A stretch of 64,000 nucleotides of DNA from an uncultured Porphyromonadaceae bacterium (GCA_947175205.1 CAMWLS010000001.1:55838-119837); one strand, 5' to 3'. Shown: positions 9,846 through 20,825, numbered from the stretch's first letter. Notes: generated from the sequence alone by a model not told the origin. Numbers and translations are program-made.

Positions 9846-12374
9846 ATGGAAGATTCCATAAAGCGTTTCAGAAGAAAGAAGACATCAGCCCGCTCCCGGG
9901 AAAATCATAAGGTAACCGCTGCGGTACTTGAGGAAAAGATAGGTTTCACAAGCATCAGGGAGGATCTTAAGGAATTGTGCCTGACTCCCCTTGGGGTTAC
10001 GTGCGTGGAAGAAATGGGTTTCATGAAAGAACCTAATTCTGTGTCACTTCACATACATTCAGTATCAGAGATGATTACAGCCATGGAAACTGATGACGGT
10101 TTCCCCATTGGTGGTATCGCGGACTTGACCTCTGAAGTAAGACGTATACGTCCGGAAGGGACCATGCTTTCAGCTAAAGAGTTTTCTGACCTGAGGTTAT
10201 GTCTGAAAGCCATGGCACGTATGTCACAGTGTATAAACGCGGTTCAGAACGGTTCTGATAACAAGCCCATGTATCCTGCCCTACATCACATTGCCGGTGG
10301 TATGACGGCGTTCCCTTCTCTTGTAAACGGAATTGACAGGATTATTGACCACAACGGCCAAGTACTGGATAATGCATCGCCGGAACTGTCTGAGATACGG
10401 GCAAGACTAACCTCAATGCAGGGTACCATCTCACGGGCCATGCGTAAGGCCTTAAATAACGCAGCCAAGGAGGGTATAATTGAGCCTGAAACAACGGTGG
10501 CCATCAGAGACGGACGTCCTGTCATTCCAGTAGTGGCAATGCACAAACGCAAAATAAGCGGCATAGTACATGATATGTCCGCCACCGGAAAGACGGTTTT
10601 TATTGAGCCGGCAGAGGTGGTGGAAGCCGGTAATAGGTTAAGGGAACTTGAGGCTGAGGAACGTAATGAGATAGCGCGTATATTAACTGCGCTTACAGCC
10701 TTACTGAGACCATTTACTGAGCAATTGCTGGATGCCTTTGTCCTGATAGGAAAAGTTGATTTCATATATGCCAAAGCTACTTATGCCCGTGAAAACAGCT
10801 GTCAGCTGCCGCGCATGTCCCGCTTCCCGGCACTTGAAATATATGGCGCGCGCCATCCGGTACTGGCTCAGTCACTGGAAGAAAAGGGAAGAGAAATCAT
10901 ACCCCTTAATTTAAAACTGGACAGTGAAAACAGAATTCTTATTGTTTCCGGTCCAAATGCCGGCGGTAAATCTGTGGTGTTAAAAACTGTAGCAGTAAAT
11001 CAGTACATGGTGCAGTGCGGAATGCTGCCATGCCTGTATTCAAACTCACGAATGGGAATCTTTGGCAGCATCTTTATAGAGATAGGTGATGACCAGTCTA
11101 TAGAAGATGATTTGTCAACATATTCATCTTTCTTGCAGAATATAAAGCGTCTTCTGATTACAGGGACTTCAAACACACTTTTTCTTATAGATGAGCTGGG
11201 AGCCGGTACTGAGCCGTCAATAGGCGGTGCCATGGGTCAGGCTATTCTTGAAAATCTCAATGAAAGGAAAATGTGGGGTGTTGTGACCACGCACTTCCGG
11301 AATCTAATTGCACTTGCAGATGAGACTTCCGGAATGATTAACGGCTCAATGCTTTATGACCGTGCGGCTATGCAGCCCTTGTTTCAACTTTCAGTGGGAC
11401 ATCCGGGCAGTTCATTTGCAATGGAGATTGCCAGACGCACCGGTATACCAGAAGCTATTATAAACAGGGCCGGAGAGATTGTGGGCGACGACTATGTGAA
11501 TGCAGACCGTTTCCTTCTGGATATTAATCGTGACAAGAAATATTATGAGAACAAGCGCAGGGAAATCAGGCAGAAGGAAAAACAACTTGATACAATTATA
11601 GAGCAGTACTCTGACCGCGTGGAAACGCTTCGCAATGAAAGGAAAGCCATAATAAAAGAAGCTAAAGAAGAGGCTTCACGCATAATAACGGGAAGTAACG
11701 CTGCCATAGAGCGCACTATCCGTGAAATAAAAGAAGCTCAGGCTGACAAAGAAAAAACACGTCTTGCACGTCAGAAATTGCAGCAGGAGAAAGCGGCAAT
11801 CACGCACTCTGATTCATCTATGGATGCTCATCCGCTTCTGAAATCAGGAAAGGCTAAAGGGAAATCCATCAGGAAAGCTGCTGCGACACCAACTACGGTT
11901 ACACCCAAGCCGGAAATCAGAAAAGGAACTAACGTGTTGCTGGATGGAACCGGTACACCTGGTACAGTACAGAGTATTGACGGGAAAAAGGCAGTGGTGG
12001 TTTTTGGCCTTTTAAAAACGACTGTGGACGTGGCACGCCTTGTGCCCACTCTTAAGCAGGTGTCATCCGGAGCAAAAGCAGCTACATTTATTTCTGCAGC
12101 TACTACAGACTCTTTGCGTGAACGACAGCTGAATTTCAATACTCAGCTGGATATCCGCGGATTCAGAGCTGATGAGGCCTTGCAGGCAGTCATGCATTTC
12201 ATTGATGATGCCTTACGCATGGAAATAAGTCCTCTGCGAATTCTGCACGGTACCGGAAACGGAATTCTCAGACAGGCAGTGCGGGAATATTTAAAAACAG
12301 TACCCGGTGTCATATCCTTCCGTGATGAGGATGTCCGTATGGGTGGCGCCGGTATAACTGTGGTTGAAGTCTGA
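9846..12374 (+). CDS. mutS2: Endonuclease MutS2
   Basis: VSGPNAGGKSVVLKTVA Walker A, LFLIDELGAGTEPSIGGAMGQA, C-terminal Smr domain LDIRGFRADEALQAVMHFIDDALRMEISPLRILHGTGNGILRQAVREYL. Confidence 0.95.
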   Translation: MEDSIKRFRRKKTSARSRENHKVTAAVLEEKIGFTSIREDLKELCLTPLGVTCVEEMGFMKEPNSVSLHIHSVSEMITAMETDDGFPIGGIADLTSEVRRIRPEGTMLSAKEFSDLRLCLKAMARMSQCINAVQNGSDNKPMYPALHHIAGGMTAFPSLVNGIDRIIDHNGQVLDNASPELSEIRARLTSMQGTISRAMRKALNNAAKEGIIEPETTVAIRDGRPVIPVVAMHKRKISGIVHDMSATGKTVFIEPAEVVEAGNRLRELEAEERNEIARILTALTALLRPFTEQLLDAFVLIGKVDFIYAKATYARENSCQLPRMSRFPALEIYGARHPVLAQSLEEKGREIIPLNLKLDSENRILIVSGPNAGGKSVVLKTVAVNQYMVQCGMLPCLYSNSRMGIFGSIFIEIGDDQSIEDDLSTYSSFLQNIKRLLITGTSNTLFLIDELGAGTEPSIGGAMGQAILENLNERKMWGVVTTHFRNLIALADETSGMINGSMLYDRAAMQPLFQLSVGHPGSSFAMEIARRTGIPEAIINRAGEIVGDDYVNADRFLLDINRDKKYYENKRREIRQKEKQLDTIIEQYSDRVETLRNERKAIIKEAKEEASRIITGSNAAIERTIREIKEAQADKEKTRLARQKLQQEKAAITHSDSSMDAHPLLKSGKAKGKSIRKAAATPTTVTPKPEIRKGTNVLLDGTGTPGTVQSIDGKKAVVVFGLLKTTVDVARLVPTLKQVSSGAKAATFISAATTDSLRERQLNFNTQLDIRGFRADEALQAVMHFIDDALRMEISPLRILHGTGNGILRQAVREYLKTVPGVISFRDEDVRMGGAGITVVEV

Positions 12375-12428
12375 ACCATGTATTATAATGAGATGTTGTT
12401 ATAATAAAAAAGGTAACAACGTCACATT

Positions 12429-13334
12429 ATGGATATTGCAAATAACATTCTTGAAACTATAGGGCGTACTCCGCTGGTAAGGATTAACAAGCTTAATCCT
12501 AATCCCAATGTCAACATCTATGCTAAAATCGAGGGTAATAATCCCTCCGGGAGTATAAAGGACAGGGTGGCTCTGAACATGGTGGAGACTGCTGAGGAGC
12601 AGGGTCTCCTCACAAGAGGAAAAACTATTATTGAGCCTACATCCGGTAACACCGGTATAGGGTTGGCAGTAGCAGGCATTGTAAAGGGCTATCCTGTAGA
12701 GATAGTAATGAGTGAGGGCGTGAGCATAGAGCGCCGCAAGATGTTACGAGCCTATGGCGCTAAGGTTATTCTTACACCGGCCTCAGAGGGAACAGATGGA
12801 GCCATAAGGCTTGCGCGTAAATTAGCTAAAGAGAATCCGGATAAGTATTTTATGCCGGACCAGTTTTCAAATGCCGCCAATTACATGACTCACTTCCGTA
12901 AGACTGCTCTTGAGATTTGGGAACAGACTGACGGCAGGGTTGATTACCTGGTGAGCGCTGTGGGTACATCCGGGACTATCATGGGGCTTGCAAAGTTTAT
13001 GCGGGCCTTGAATCCTGAGATAAAGGTAGTCTGTGCCCAACCCATACGCGGTCACTATATCCAGGGGCTTAAAAATATGAAGGAAGCTTTGGTGCCGGCC
13101 ATTTATGACCCGTCTAAGATTGATTTCCAAGAGATGATAGAAAGCGAGGAGGCTATAGAAATGGCCCGGCAGATTATACTTAAGGAAGGAATACTTGCAG
13201 GCATGAGTAGCGGTGCTGCGCTGCTGGTGGCAATCCGTACCGCTGAGCGTTTGGAAAGCGGGAATATAGTGGTAATTTTCCCTGACAGGGCAGAAAAATA
13301 TCTCTCTACGGTTATGTTTGACCCGTACGCATAG
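12429..13334 (+). CDS. cysK: Cysteine synthase A
   Basis: GRTPLVRINKL, NPSGSIKDRVALNM, EPTSGNTGIGLA, SAVGTSGTIMG, GMSSGAALLVA. Confidence 0.95.
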   Translation: MDIANNILETIGRTPLVRINKLNPNPNVNIYAKIEGNNPSGSIKDRVALNMVETAEEQGLLTRGKTIIEPTSGNTGIGLAVAGIVKGYPVEIVMSEGVSIERRKMLRAYGAKVILTPASEGTDGAIRLARKLAKENPDKYFMPDQFSNAANYMTHFRKTALEIWEQTDGRVDYLVSAVGTSGTIMGLAKFMRALNPEIKVVCAQPIRGHYIQGLKNMKEALVPAIYDPSKIDFQEMIESEEAIEMARQIILKEGILAGMSSGAALLVAIRTAERLESGNIVVIFPDRAEKYLSTVMFDPYA

Positions 13335-13446
13335 TTAATACTTTCTAACTTTTAGGGTGATATGTTGTGGTAAAATGTGCCAAAACATTGGTTTAATCAA
13401 GAAATATCTATAATTTTCCATCCTTCCATGTTGAAAAAATATGTTT

Positions 13447-13481
13447 TTTGGCATATAATTTGAAAACTATACCTACCTTTG
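13447..13481 (+). promoter_or_regulatory. Candidate promoter for the 33-aa small ORF
   Basis: TTTG ... TACCTTTG, a good -7 match with somewhat long spacing (23 nt). Confidence 0.5.
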
Positions 13482-13567
13482 CAGTGTTGTAATAGAAAAC
13501 ATTCTAACCTAAGGCTCTCCTAAGCTGCTTCAATGGAGAGTTATTGTTTAATTTAATTTTTATCACA

Positions 13568-13669
13568 ATGTTATCAATTTTCAAAAAGGCAATTGAGTGG
13601 TACTGTGAGACAACAGCCGCAGCCTATGAGATTGAGGGTGAAGATGAAGAAACTGAGTTTGCCCTTTAA
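13568..13669 (+). CDS. Candidate 33-aa small protein (MLSIFKKAIEWYCETTAAAYEIEGEDEETEFAL)
   Basis: ATG-TAA ORF absent from the supplied track; promoter-like element and leader hairpin upstream; strong hairpin downstream; amphipathic N-terminus with acidic tail. Confidence 0.55.
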   Translation: MLSIFKKAIEWYCETTAAAYEIEGEDEETEFAL

Positions 13670-13723
13670 CGTAGATTATGCTTTAAGTAAGAACACATTT
13701 AACGTCTGAGCCAGAGAGCCAGA

Positions 13724-13763
13724 CGCAGTCCGCCCCGGAGATTCTTCCCCGGGGCTGATTGCG
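13724..13763 (+). terminator. Strong hairpin terminator after the small ORF
   Basis: CGCAGTC-C-GCCCCGG-loop-CCGGGGC-T-GATTGCG, 14 paired positions; no T tract. Confidence 0.6.
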
Positions 13764-13778
13764 TGAATGTATATGCCT

Positions 13779-15479
13779 CTATTCATTCTTCAGAATTGCC
13801 ACACGATTCCGGAATGTTGTAAATGTTACAGTCCCGTCATTTACCTCTGCCGTCTGGCCTGTATATAATTCTGTAACCACGGAACCATCCGGGAAAATTC
13901 CTGCAACATTTATCGGTTTCCTATCTGTGGGTTTGACTATGATAAGAATCCTATCTTTATCATTGTAGCGCAGACAGCTGTGTGTGCCCAATGTCAGTTG
14001 TCGGCCTGTGGCTATAACCGGATTCGATTTTCTGATTTTACCTAACTTTCTGAAATGGTTTAGACTGACGCTATCAATGCTATCCCAGTTCATATCTGAG
14101 CGAAAGGCCTGTGCGCTGTCAACGTTCAGACGGGCCTCACTGAGCTTACGCCCGGTCTCATCACCATAAAATATCTGGACAGTTCCAGGTGAGAGAAGTA
14201 AGGAGGTTGCGCAGTCAATCATATTATTCATATCCGCATCACGGTGATAAGAATTATTCAGATAACTGAACGGATGCCAGCCCGGATGCATATTGATACT
14301 GTCCGCATATGCCTGCCAGGTGAAAACTATTCCGTCAAGATCACCGTGTTTAGGGAAATAGAAGTTTACGAGGCTTGAAAAACCTGCCGCTGCGTATTCA
14401 GGTTTAAAATCTATTCCGGCGCCATCATAATCACCTGTCATATAAAAGGAGTCAGTCCACTCTGAGGCCGGTTGTCCTTTGTGTGCGTTACGCCACTTTT
14501 GTAGCGCCCGGTTACATGCCCGGTTAAGTTCTTCCCAGCGGTTGAGATGAACATTTTCAACAATGTCACAGCGGAAACCGTCTAATCCAAACTCCTCTAC
14601 CCAGGCAGATATCCAGGCTATAAGATATTGGGCCGGTGAACAGTCTCGGTCCTGGCGGAGGAGTAGGGAAGCAGGATTTATCCATGCATCGTTGTCATGA
14701 GCCTCTTTATGCCATTTCTCCTTAAGAAAAGAGGGGATTTTCACAGCTTTATGGCTCTCATCCTTAAAGTCTGGCATGCCGTACACAGTGGTTTCAAGCG
14801 GGTTAGTCTCATCCCAGTTTTCATCAGGCATCCTCACCCATTCCCTGTTGTACCATCCGGACCAATTCAAGCGATTTGCAAAGAAATCATCGTAGCTCCA
14901 GTGCGGTATATGTGTGGCGGCCTCCTGTTCTGTCAATCCGGTTTCTGCAAATCCTAACTGTACGGCATCAAGTAGTGTGGGATAGCCTGGATTATTAAGA
15001 TTAGCTCCTAACATTATCCTAATTCCTTGGGAATGAAGAGTGTCCACAAGTTCACGGAACTCTTCCACAGTGCCGTAATTCTTATCTGTCTGGGTGTAAT
15101 CCAGCGGATAATAGCCATGATACCCATAGTGTGGAAAATCATTGACAGGTCCTGAGCCTGACATCCATCCGTGAATCTGTTCATATACGTCAGTCATCCA
15201 TAGAACATCCACACCCAGGTCCTTGAAATACCCCTCGCGTGCTTTATTTAAGAGTCCTCTGAAGTCTCCACCATGAAAGGTGGCAGCGTTCAGGCGCTCA
15301 CTTCCATAGTCAGTGATACGGCCATAGCTTACATCATTTGTTGAATCACCGTTAAGGAAACGGTCCGTAATAACAAAATAAACAGTGGCGCCGTTCCAGT
15401 CAAAGGTCTGTTTACCTAAACACGGATATGTAAAGAAAGCGCAAAGTATTAACACAAGGTACAGTAGGATTCTTCTCAT
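13779..15479 (-). CDS. GH13 alpha-amylase family glycosidase
   Basis: FDWNGATVYFVITDRFLNGDSTND, GLDGFRCDIVENVHL, YGDETGRKLSEARLN. ATG at 15479 precedes a signal peptide; the ORF track start at 15527 is further upstream. Confidence 0.85.
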   Translation of the reverse strand: MRRILLYLVLILCAFFTYPCLGKQTFDWNGATVYFVITDRFLNGDSTNDVSYGRITDYGSERLNAATFHGGDFRGLLNKAREGYFKDLGVDVLWMTDVYEQIHGWMSGSGPVNDFPHYGYHGYYPLDYTQTDKNYGTVEEFRELVDTLHSQGIRIMLGANLNNPGYPTLLDAVQLGFAETGLTEQEAATHIPHWSYDDFFANRLNWSGWYNREWVRMPDENWDETNPLETTVYGMPDFKDESHKAVKIPSFLKEKWHKEAHDNDAWINPASLLLRQDRDCSPAQYLIAWISAWVEEFGLDGFRCDIVENVHLNRWEELNRACNRALQKWRNAHKGQPASEWTDSFYMTGDYDGAGIDFKPEYAAAGFSSLVNFYFPKHGDLDGIVFTWQAYADSINMHPGWHPFSYLNNSYHRDADMNNMIDCATSLLLSPGTVQIFYGDETGRKLSEARLNVDSAQAFRSDMNWDSIDSVSLNHFRKLGKIRKSNPVIATGRQLTLGTHSCLRYNDKDRILIIVKPTDRKPINVAGIFPDGSVVTELYTGQTAEVNDGTVTFTTFRNRVAILKNE

Positions 15480-15560
15480 TGCAATTTTTTTGATTGCAAA
15501 GTAAGCTCTATCAAAACTTATGTGCAATACTGAAAAATAACCATACCTTGTCTGAAACTT

Positions 15561-16334
15561 CTACAATAAATTCATGGCTTTAGCTGCTGTAATTGCCTCA
15601 ATGCTGTTACTAACACTGAGTTTTTCAATTATGTTCTGACGATGACGATTAACAGTGTTTATACTGATGCCAAGTTCGGCAGCTATCTGCTTACTTAATT
15701 TTCCCTCCTGTATTAACAGCATAATTTCTTTCTCTCTCTGAGAGAGAATGGTGTTTCTGCGGTCATAAAAGGAAAGAGGTGTAATTTCACCTGATAAGCA
15801 GTTAATTATACGTGGCTCTATTCCTGAACCGGTTGTCTTTACAGGAGATAAATTATAGCAGCATAGTATGAGCCACATCATTCCGGAAGGGGACAGTTGA
15901 ACAAGCTGAGTACTGTTATTGATATATCTGTATTCTCCGTTACGGTCTTTTATTCTGATACAGCAAGTGGCCTTACATGACATTTTTTTCTCCGGAGGCA
16001 ATGTGTTTACAAATTTGAAGAACTCATATTCCAGCATCCTTTTTTCCACCAGATCCTCAGGATGCATTCTCATGTATATCTCATCTTCATCACTTGAGTC
16101 TGATTGGCTTTCAGACTTTACTCTATCAGTAAGTCCCAGGAGGGCGCACAATGTGTTAGAAAATATATAACATCGGTCACATGAAGCATCTGTAATAACC
16201 GCACATCCCAGTCCTATATCAGCCAGAATACGGGCCTCCCTTTTCGCTTTTTCAATCAGGGTTGAATCCAGATTCTCTTTTTCAAGATGTTGAGACTCAT
16301 AAATAAGATTCAGTTCTTTGCGTAAGACATCCAT
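15561..16334 (-). CDS. LuxR-family transcriptional regulator with PAS-like sensor region
   Basis: C-terminal LSQREKEIMLLIQEGKLSKQIAAELGISINTVNRHRQNIIEKL (LuxR HTH); PAS-like N-terminal half. Confidence 0.8.
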   Translation of the reverse strand: MDVLRKELNLIYESQHLEKENLDSTLIEKAKREARILADIGLGCAVITDASCDRCYIFSNTLCALLGLTDRVKSESQSDSSDEDEIYMRMHPEDLVEKRMLEYEFFKFVNTLPPEKKMSCKATCCIRIKDRNGEYRYINNSTQLVQLSPSGMMWLILCCYNLSPVKTTGSGIEPRIINCLSGEITPLSFYDRRNTILSQREKEIMLLIQEGKLSKQIAAELGISINTVNRHRQNIIEKLSVSNSIEAITAAKAMNLL

Positions 16335-16406
16335 AAATCATTGTTATTATGACAATTCAGCAAGTATAGACCTTACAAAGATAATTTAACCGGCCTAAAT
16401 AAAAAA

Positions 16407-16439
16407 ATACGTTGCCGGATATTCGCTCCAACAACGTAT
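16407..16439 (-). terminator. Intrinsic terminator of rubrerythrin gene
   Basis: ATACGTTG...CAACGTAT stem followed on the minus strand by a T-rich tract. Confidence 0.75.
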
Positions 16440-16461
16440 ATATGTTTTTTAATGGAAATTA

Positions 16462-17052
16462 TCAGATGTCCATATCCATGGCACGGTAGTGCTGATAGGG
16501 ATGGTCACAGCCGGGACATTTCTCAGGAGGTGTAGTTCCTTCAAAGATATATCCGCAAACCAAACACTGCCATTTGATGACATGGTCACGTTTCCATACA
16601 GTGCCGTTTTTAACTTGCTCCAAATATTTGAGGAAACGACGGCGATGGTGCTCCTCAACTTCTGCAATAGCGCGGAAATGCTCTGCAATTTCAGTGAAGC
16701 CTTCCTGTTCTGCAACCTCAGCAAAATTCTTGTAAAGGACCACTCCTTCATTAAGTTCTTCATTAGCGGCAATCTCAAGGTTCTCTTCAGTGGTGCCGAT
16801 GATGCCCATGTCTGTGTTTACAGGAACTGTAACTGTACCCTTGCTAAGATATTTGAAGTAAACTTTAGCATGATGCAGTTCATTATTTGCAGTATCAGTG
16901 AAAACATCAGCAATGGGGAAATATCCTTCTTTAGTTGCCTGCTGTGCATAATATGTATAGCGTGAGTATGCTGTAGACTCGGCAATATAAGATATTACCA
17001 GATTTTTCTCTGTCTGTGTCCCTGTCAGGGGCTTAGCTGTAGGTGTTGACAT
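16462..17052 (-). CDS. Rubrerythrin
   Basis: Ferritin-like domain with EVEEHHRRRF and C-terminal rubredoxin CLVCGYIFEGTTPPEKCPGCDHP. Confidence 0.95.
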   Translation of the reverse strand: MSTPTAKPLTGTQTEKNLVISYIAESTAYSRYTYYAQQATKEGYFPIADVFTDTANNELHHAKVYFKYLSKGTVTVPVNTDMGIIGTTEENLEIAANEELNEGVVLYKNFAEVAEQEGFTEIAEHFRAIAEVEEHHRRRFLKYLEQVKNGTVWKRDHVIKWQCLVCGYIFEGTTPPEKCPGCDHPYQHYRAMDMDI

Positions 17053-17283
17053 AATAGTATAGATTTATTAGTTTGTTAGTCTTGTTGTTTCTTATGATAA
17101 CAATAGAGAAATTATTTAGTTGACGTCATGAAGAAATTACTACTCAGATTCTTGGATAAATATTGTATGAATATATAAAGGAAATGTGCGTATATCCGTC
17201 TGTGATGTTTTTTGAGTATCTTTGCACTGTAGATGTGTTGTGGAGGGCCTAAAATGAGCCTGAAATTGTGAAAGGGAAATAGT

Positions 17284-18033
17284 ATGAATTTTATGAAGGA
17301 GAGGGTAATCGGGTTTATATGGCAGCATGTTTTGTTGCTGTTATCTATGTTTTTCATGACTTTTGGCGTAGCTTTATGCGTGCGTTCCAACCTTGGCAGC
17401 GGTGTAATATCATCAGTACCTATGTCTTTCAGCCTCGCCGGAGAAGCAGGGCTCGCTCCGGGTCTGACCATAGGAAGCTACACCAATATCATGAATGTTA
17501 TCCTGGTGATTGCGCAGATAATGGTGTTACGAAAAAGATTTGAACGTATCCAGCTTTTTCAGTTGTTGGTGGGTTTTATATTCGGGTGTCTTCTGGATTT
17601 TAACATGATACTGACTTCATACTTCTCCACTTATCAGACACTTACGAGCCAGGTAATTGCGCAGTTTTTTGGCGCTACAATACTTGGTTGCGCTGTTGCT
17701 ACGGAAATCAGGTGCGGTTCTGTCACAATGCCCGGAGAAGGTATACAGGTGGCTGTTTCACGCGTAACCGGCAAACCGTTTCCAACTGTCAAGATAATTG
17801 TAGACACTACATTGGTGGTTCTTGCGGTTCTGTCCGGATATTATTTCTTTGGTTCATGGCCTTGGACTGTTGTTGGTCCGGGAACACTCTTTGCCATGTT
17901 CTATGTAGGATTTGTTGTAAGGCAGGTAACCCCACATCTCAAGTGGTTTGACCGTTTACTTGATTACCGTCCCGGCTTCCGGCGCTATATTTACGGACTG
18001 GCGCGCTTCATCTACCCTAAAAGAGAGGGCTGA
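17284..18033 (+). CDS. YczE/YitT-like integral membrane protein
   Basis: FMTFGVALCVRSNLGSGVISSVP, FGCLLDFNMIL, MPGEGIQVAVSRVTGKPFPTVKIIVD. Confidence 0.7.
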   Translation: MNFMKERVIGFIWQHVLLLLSMFFMTFGVALCVRSNLGSGVISSVPMSFSLAGEAGLAPGLTIGSYTNIMNVILVIAQIMVLRKRFERIQLFQLLVGFIFGCLLDFNMILTSYFSTYQTLTSQVIAQFFGATILGCAVATEIRCGSVTMPGEGIQVAVSRVTGKPFPTVKIIVDTTLVVLAVLSGYYFFGSWPWTVVGPGTLFAMFYVGFVVRQVTPHLKWFDRLLDYRPGFRRYIYGLARFIYPKREG

Positions 18034-18091
18034 AAAAGAAACAGATGAAATATGAATCATTTCCTCGCGGAATTTTAAAATCTTTTTATAG

Positions 18092-18145
18092 GGGATGTTT
18101 GTTGTAATGACAAATAAAGAGTATTTTTGTACCTTAAATAAGTTC
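18092..18145 (+). promoter_or_regulatory. Promoter of rsfS
   Basis: TTTG, about 20 nt, then TATTTTTG. Confidence 0.5.
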
Positions 18146-18161
18146 ACACATATAACGATAC

Positions 18162-18518
18162 ATGAAAGAAAACGATATTGAGTCGCTTATCATAGATGCT
18201 ATTCAGGACCGTAAAGGACGTGATATTTCCATAGTGGACATGTCTCATATAGAGGATGCTCCCGTAAGCAAGTTCATAATAACTACCGGTAATACTCCAA
18301 CGCAGGTCTCAGCCATTGCGGACAGTGTAAGGGAGGGGCTTCTGGAAAAAGCCCGTATAAAACCATATAATTATGACGGGTATATAAACTCTGAATGGAT
18401 TGTGGTGGATTATGGAGACATACTGGTTCATGTTTTTGTTCCTCAAGCCCGTATGAGATATAACCTTGAAGAGCTTTGGAGTGATGCAGTTATATCAGAA
18501 ATCCCTGACCTTGATTAA
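18162..18518 (+). CDS. rsfS: Ribosome silencing factor RsfS
   Basis: DRKGRDISIVDMSHIEDAPVSKFIITTGNTPTQVSAIADSV, EWIVVDYGDILVHVF. Confidence 0.9.
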   Translation: MKENDIESLIIDAIQDRKGRDISIVDMSHIEDAPVSKFIITTGNTPTQVSAIADSVREGLLEKARIKPYNYDGYINSEWIVVDYGDILVHVFVPQARMRYNLEELWSDAVISEIPDLD

Positions 18519-18692
18519 GAAACGACTATTCAATATCTGTTAAGAGCAGGGCCATGGTTAAATTAACCATATACTTATAAAGATACAAGATAAGAAATTA
18601 TTTTTCAGCTAAAATGTCTGATACCTCAAATATTGATAGTAATTCCAGTTTACAACATGGATCAGGTAACAGGCACTAAGATTCATTAATTT

Positions 18693-20810
18693 ATGCCACT
18701 AAATTTAAACCCCTTAAAGAATAATTCCGGAGGTAATACCGGAGGCAATAAGCCGCGCCGCCAGTTCAGCATGTACTGGATGTACGCTATTGTTCTCCTT
18801 TTTCTTATAGGAGTATATTATCTTGACGATAACTCTGTAAAAAAGCAGGTCAGTTATTCTGACTTTGAGAAATATGTTGAGACAGGAGGCGTCACCAAGA
18901 TTACAGTTTTCACTGATAAGAAAGAGGCTGAGGCTCAGCTGACTGATTCTCTTGCTAAACAGATTTTCAAGGGCCATGAGATATCCAAGGGAACAAATGC
19001 CATGGTGTATGCAGATATACCATCTGCTGACCGCCTTGCTGAAAAACTTGACCAGTGGCGTGTGAGCGGTGTCTTCACCGGCGAAGTATCTTATGAGAAA
19101 AGCAGTCAGTGGATGTCAGTGTTCTGGACTTTCGGTCCCATCGTTCTGCTGGTGGCGCTGTGGTTCTGGATTATGAAACGTATGTCCGGAGGCGGCTCTC
19201 CCGGAGGCGGAGGCGGCGTTTTCAGCGTGGGTAAGTCCAAGGCCATGCTCTTTGATAAAGACAACGCTGTAAACGTTACATTCAAGGATGTTGCGGGCCT
19301 GAATGAAGCGAAGACTGAGATAGAGGAAATTGTTGAATTCCTCAAAAACCCTTCTCGCTATACTGACCTTGGAGGTAAGATACCTAAGGGAGCGTTACTG
19401 GTAGGCCCTCCCGGTACCGGTAAAACATTGCTTGCAAAGGCTGTGGCAGGAGAAGCTAATGTTCCGTTTTTCTCCATGTCAGGCAGTGACTTTGTTGAAA
19501 TGTTTGTGGGCGTGGGTGCCTCACGAGTGCGCGATTTGTTCCGACAGGCAAAAGAAAAAGCTCCGTGTATTGTTTTCATTGATGAGATTGATGCAGTGGG
19601 ACGCGCCCGTGGTAAGAATCTTAATATGGGAGGCAATGATGAGAGAGAGAATACTCTTAACCAGCTCCTCACTGAGATGGACGGTTTCGGGTCCAATTCA
19701 GGTGTCATAATTCTGGCGGCCACTAACCGTGCTGATATATTGGATAAAGCGCTGCTGCGTGCAGGACGTTTTGACCGTCAGATTTACGTAGACCTGCCTG
19801 ACCTTAATGAACGCGTAGCTATATTTAATGTCCATCTCAAGAAGATTAAAAAGGATGACAGCGTGGATGTGGATCTTCTGGCGCGTCAGACTCCGGGTTT
19901 CTCAGGCGCTGACATTGCCAATGTATGTAATGAAGCTGCGCTGATTGCAGCGCGTCATAACAAGAGTACAGTTACACGTGAAGACTTCATTGCTGCCGTT
20001 GACCGTATAATAGGGGGGCTTGAAAAACGGAGTAAGATTACCACAGATGAGGAAAAGCGGGCTATTGCCATTCATGAAGCCGGCCATGCCACAGTGAGCT
20101 GGATGCTCAGATATGCCAATCCCCTGATTAAGGTAACCATTGTACCCAGAGGGAAGGCGTTGGGGGCTGCGTGGTATCTGCCGGAAGAACGTCAGATTAC
20201 GCCCTCACAAGCTCTTCTGGATGAGATGTGCGCCACTCTTGGCGGCAGAGCGGCTGAAGAATTGTTCCTGGGACATATTTCCACAGGAGCGGCAAATGAC
20301 CTGGAGAGAGTAACCAAGCAGGCTTACGCAATGGTGGTGTATTACGGCATGAGTGAGAGACTTCCCAATCTTTCATATTATGACTCAAGCGGACAGGCTT
20401 ACGGCTTTACGAAACCTTACTCAGAGGAACGCGCCAATATTATTGATGAAGAAGTATCACGCATAGTGGCTGAGCAGTATCAGAGAGCTAAAGACATCCT
20501 CACCAAATATGCTGAAGGCCACGGACAGTTAGCTGATGTGCTGATTAACCGTGAAGTTATCTTTACAGAGGATGTTGAAAAGATTTTTGGTCCCCGTCAG
20601 TGGCAGTCACGTACTGATGAAATTCTTTCAGCCGGTAAAGAAGAAATTAAGGAGGACCGTCACCCTGACGCTGAGGATGTTGAGGCCGAAGATATAAGTA
20701 GTCCGGACACGAAATCAGATGGAAATAAAAAGCCTGATGGGCCATCCACTGATGTTCAGGATGCGCAGAATTCTTCAGAACAGACTCCTCCACCTTATAA
20801 AGCTAAATAA
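18693..20810 (+). CDS. ftsH: ATP-dependent zinc metalloprotease FtsH
   Basis: [21 protein letters not shown] region, zinc motif [10 protein letters not shown]. Confidence 0.97.
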   Translation: MPLNLNPLKNNSGGNTGGNKPRRQFSMYWMYAIVLLFLIGVYYLDDNSVKKQVSYSDFEKYVETGGVTKITVFTDKKEAEAQLTDSLAKQIFKGHEISKGTNAMVYADIPSADRLAEKLDQWRVSGVFTGEVSYEKSSQWMSVFWTFGPIVLLVALWFWIMKRMSGGGSPGGGGGVFSVGKSKAMLFDKDNAVNVTFKDVAGLNEAKTEIEEIVEFLKNPSRYTDLGGKIPKGALLVGPPGTGKTLLAKAVAGEANVPFFSMSGSDFVEMFVGVGASRVRDLFRQAKEKAPCIVFIDEIDAVGRARGKNLNMGGNDERENTLNQLLTEMDGFGSNSGVIILAATNRADILDKALLRAGRFDRQIYVDLPDLNERVAIFNVHLKKIKKDDSVDVDLLARQTPGFSGADIANVCNEAALIAARHNKSTVTREDFIAAVDRIIGGLEKRSKITTDEEKRAIAIHEAGHATVSWMLRYANPLIKVTIVPRGKALGAAWYLPEERQITPSQALLDEMCATLGGRAAEELFLGHISTGAANDLERVTKQAYAMVVYYGMSERLPNLSYYDSSGQAYGFTKPYSEERANIIDEEVSRIVAEQYQRAKDILTKYAEGHGQLADVLINREVIFTEDVEKIFGPRQWQSRTDEILSAGKEEIKEDRHPDAEDVEAEDISSPDTKSDGNKKPDGPSTDVQDAQNSSEQTPPPYKAK

Positions 20811-20825
20811 CAAGTAATAAAAGAA

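Noticed and set aside
18554-18570. ATGGTTAA-A-TTAACCAT palindrome upstream of ftsH
   Set aside because: Perfect but short and AT-rich; no regulator nearby and no second copy noticed, so not raised to a finding.
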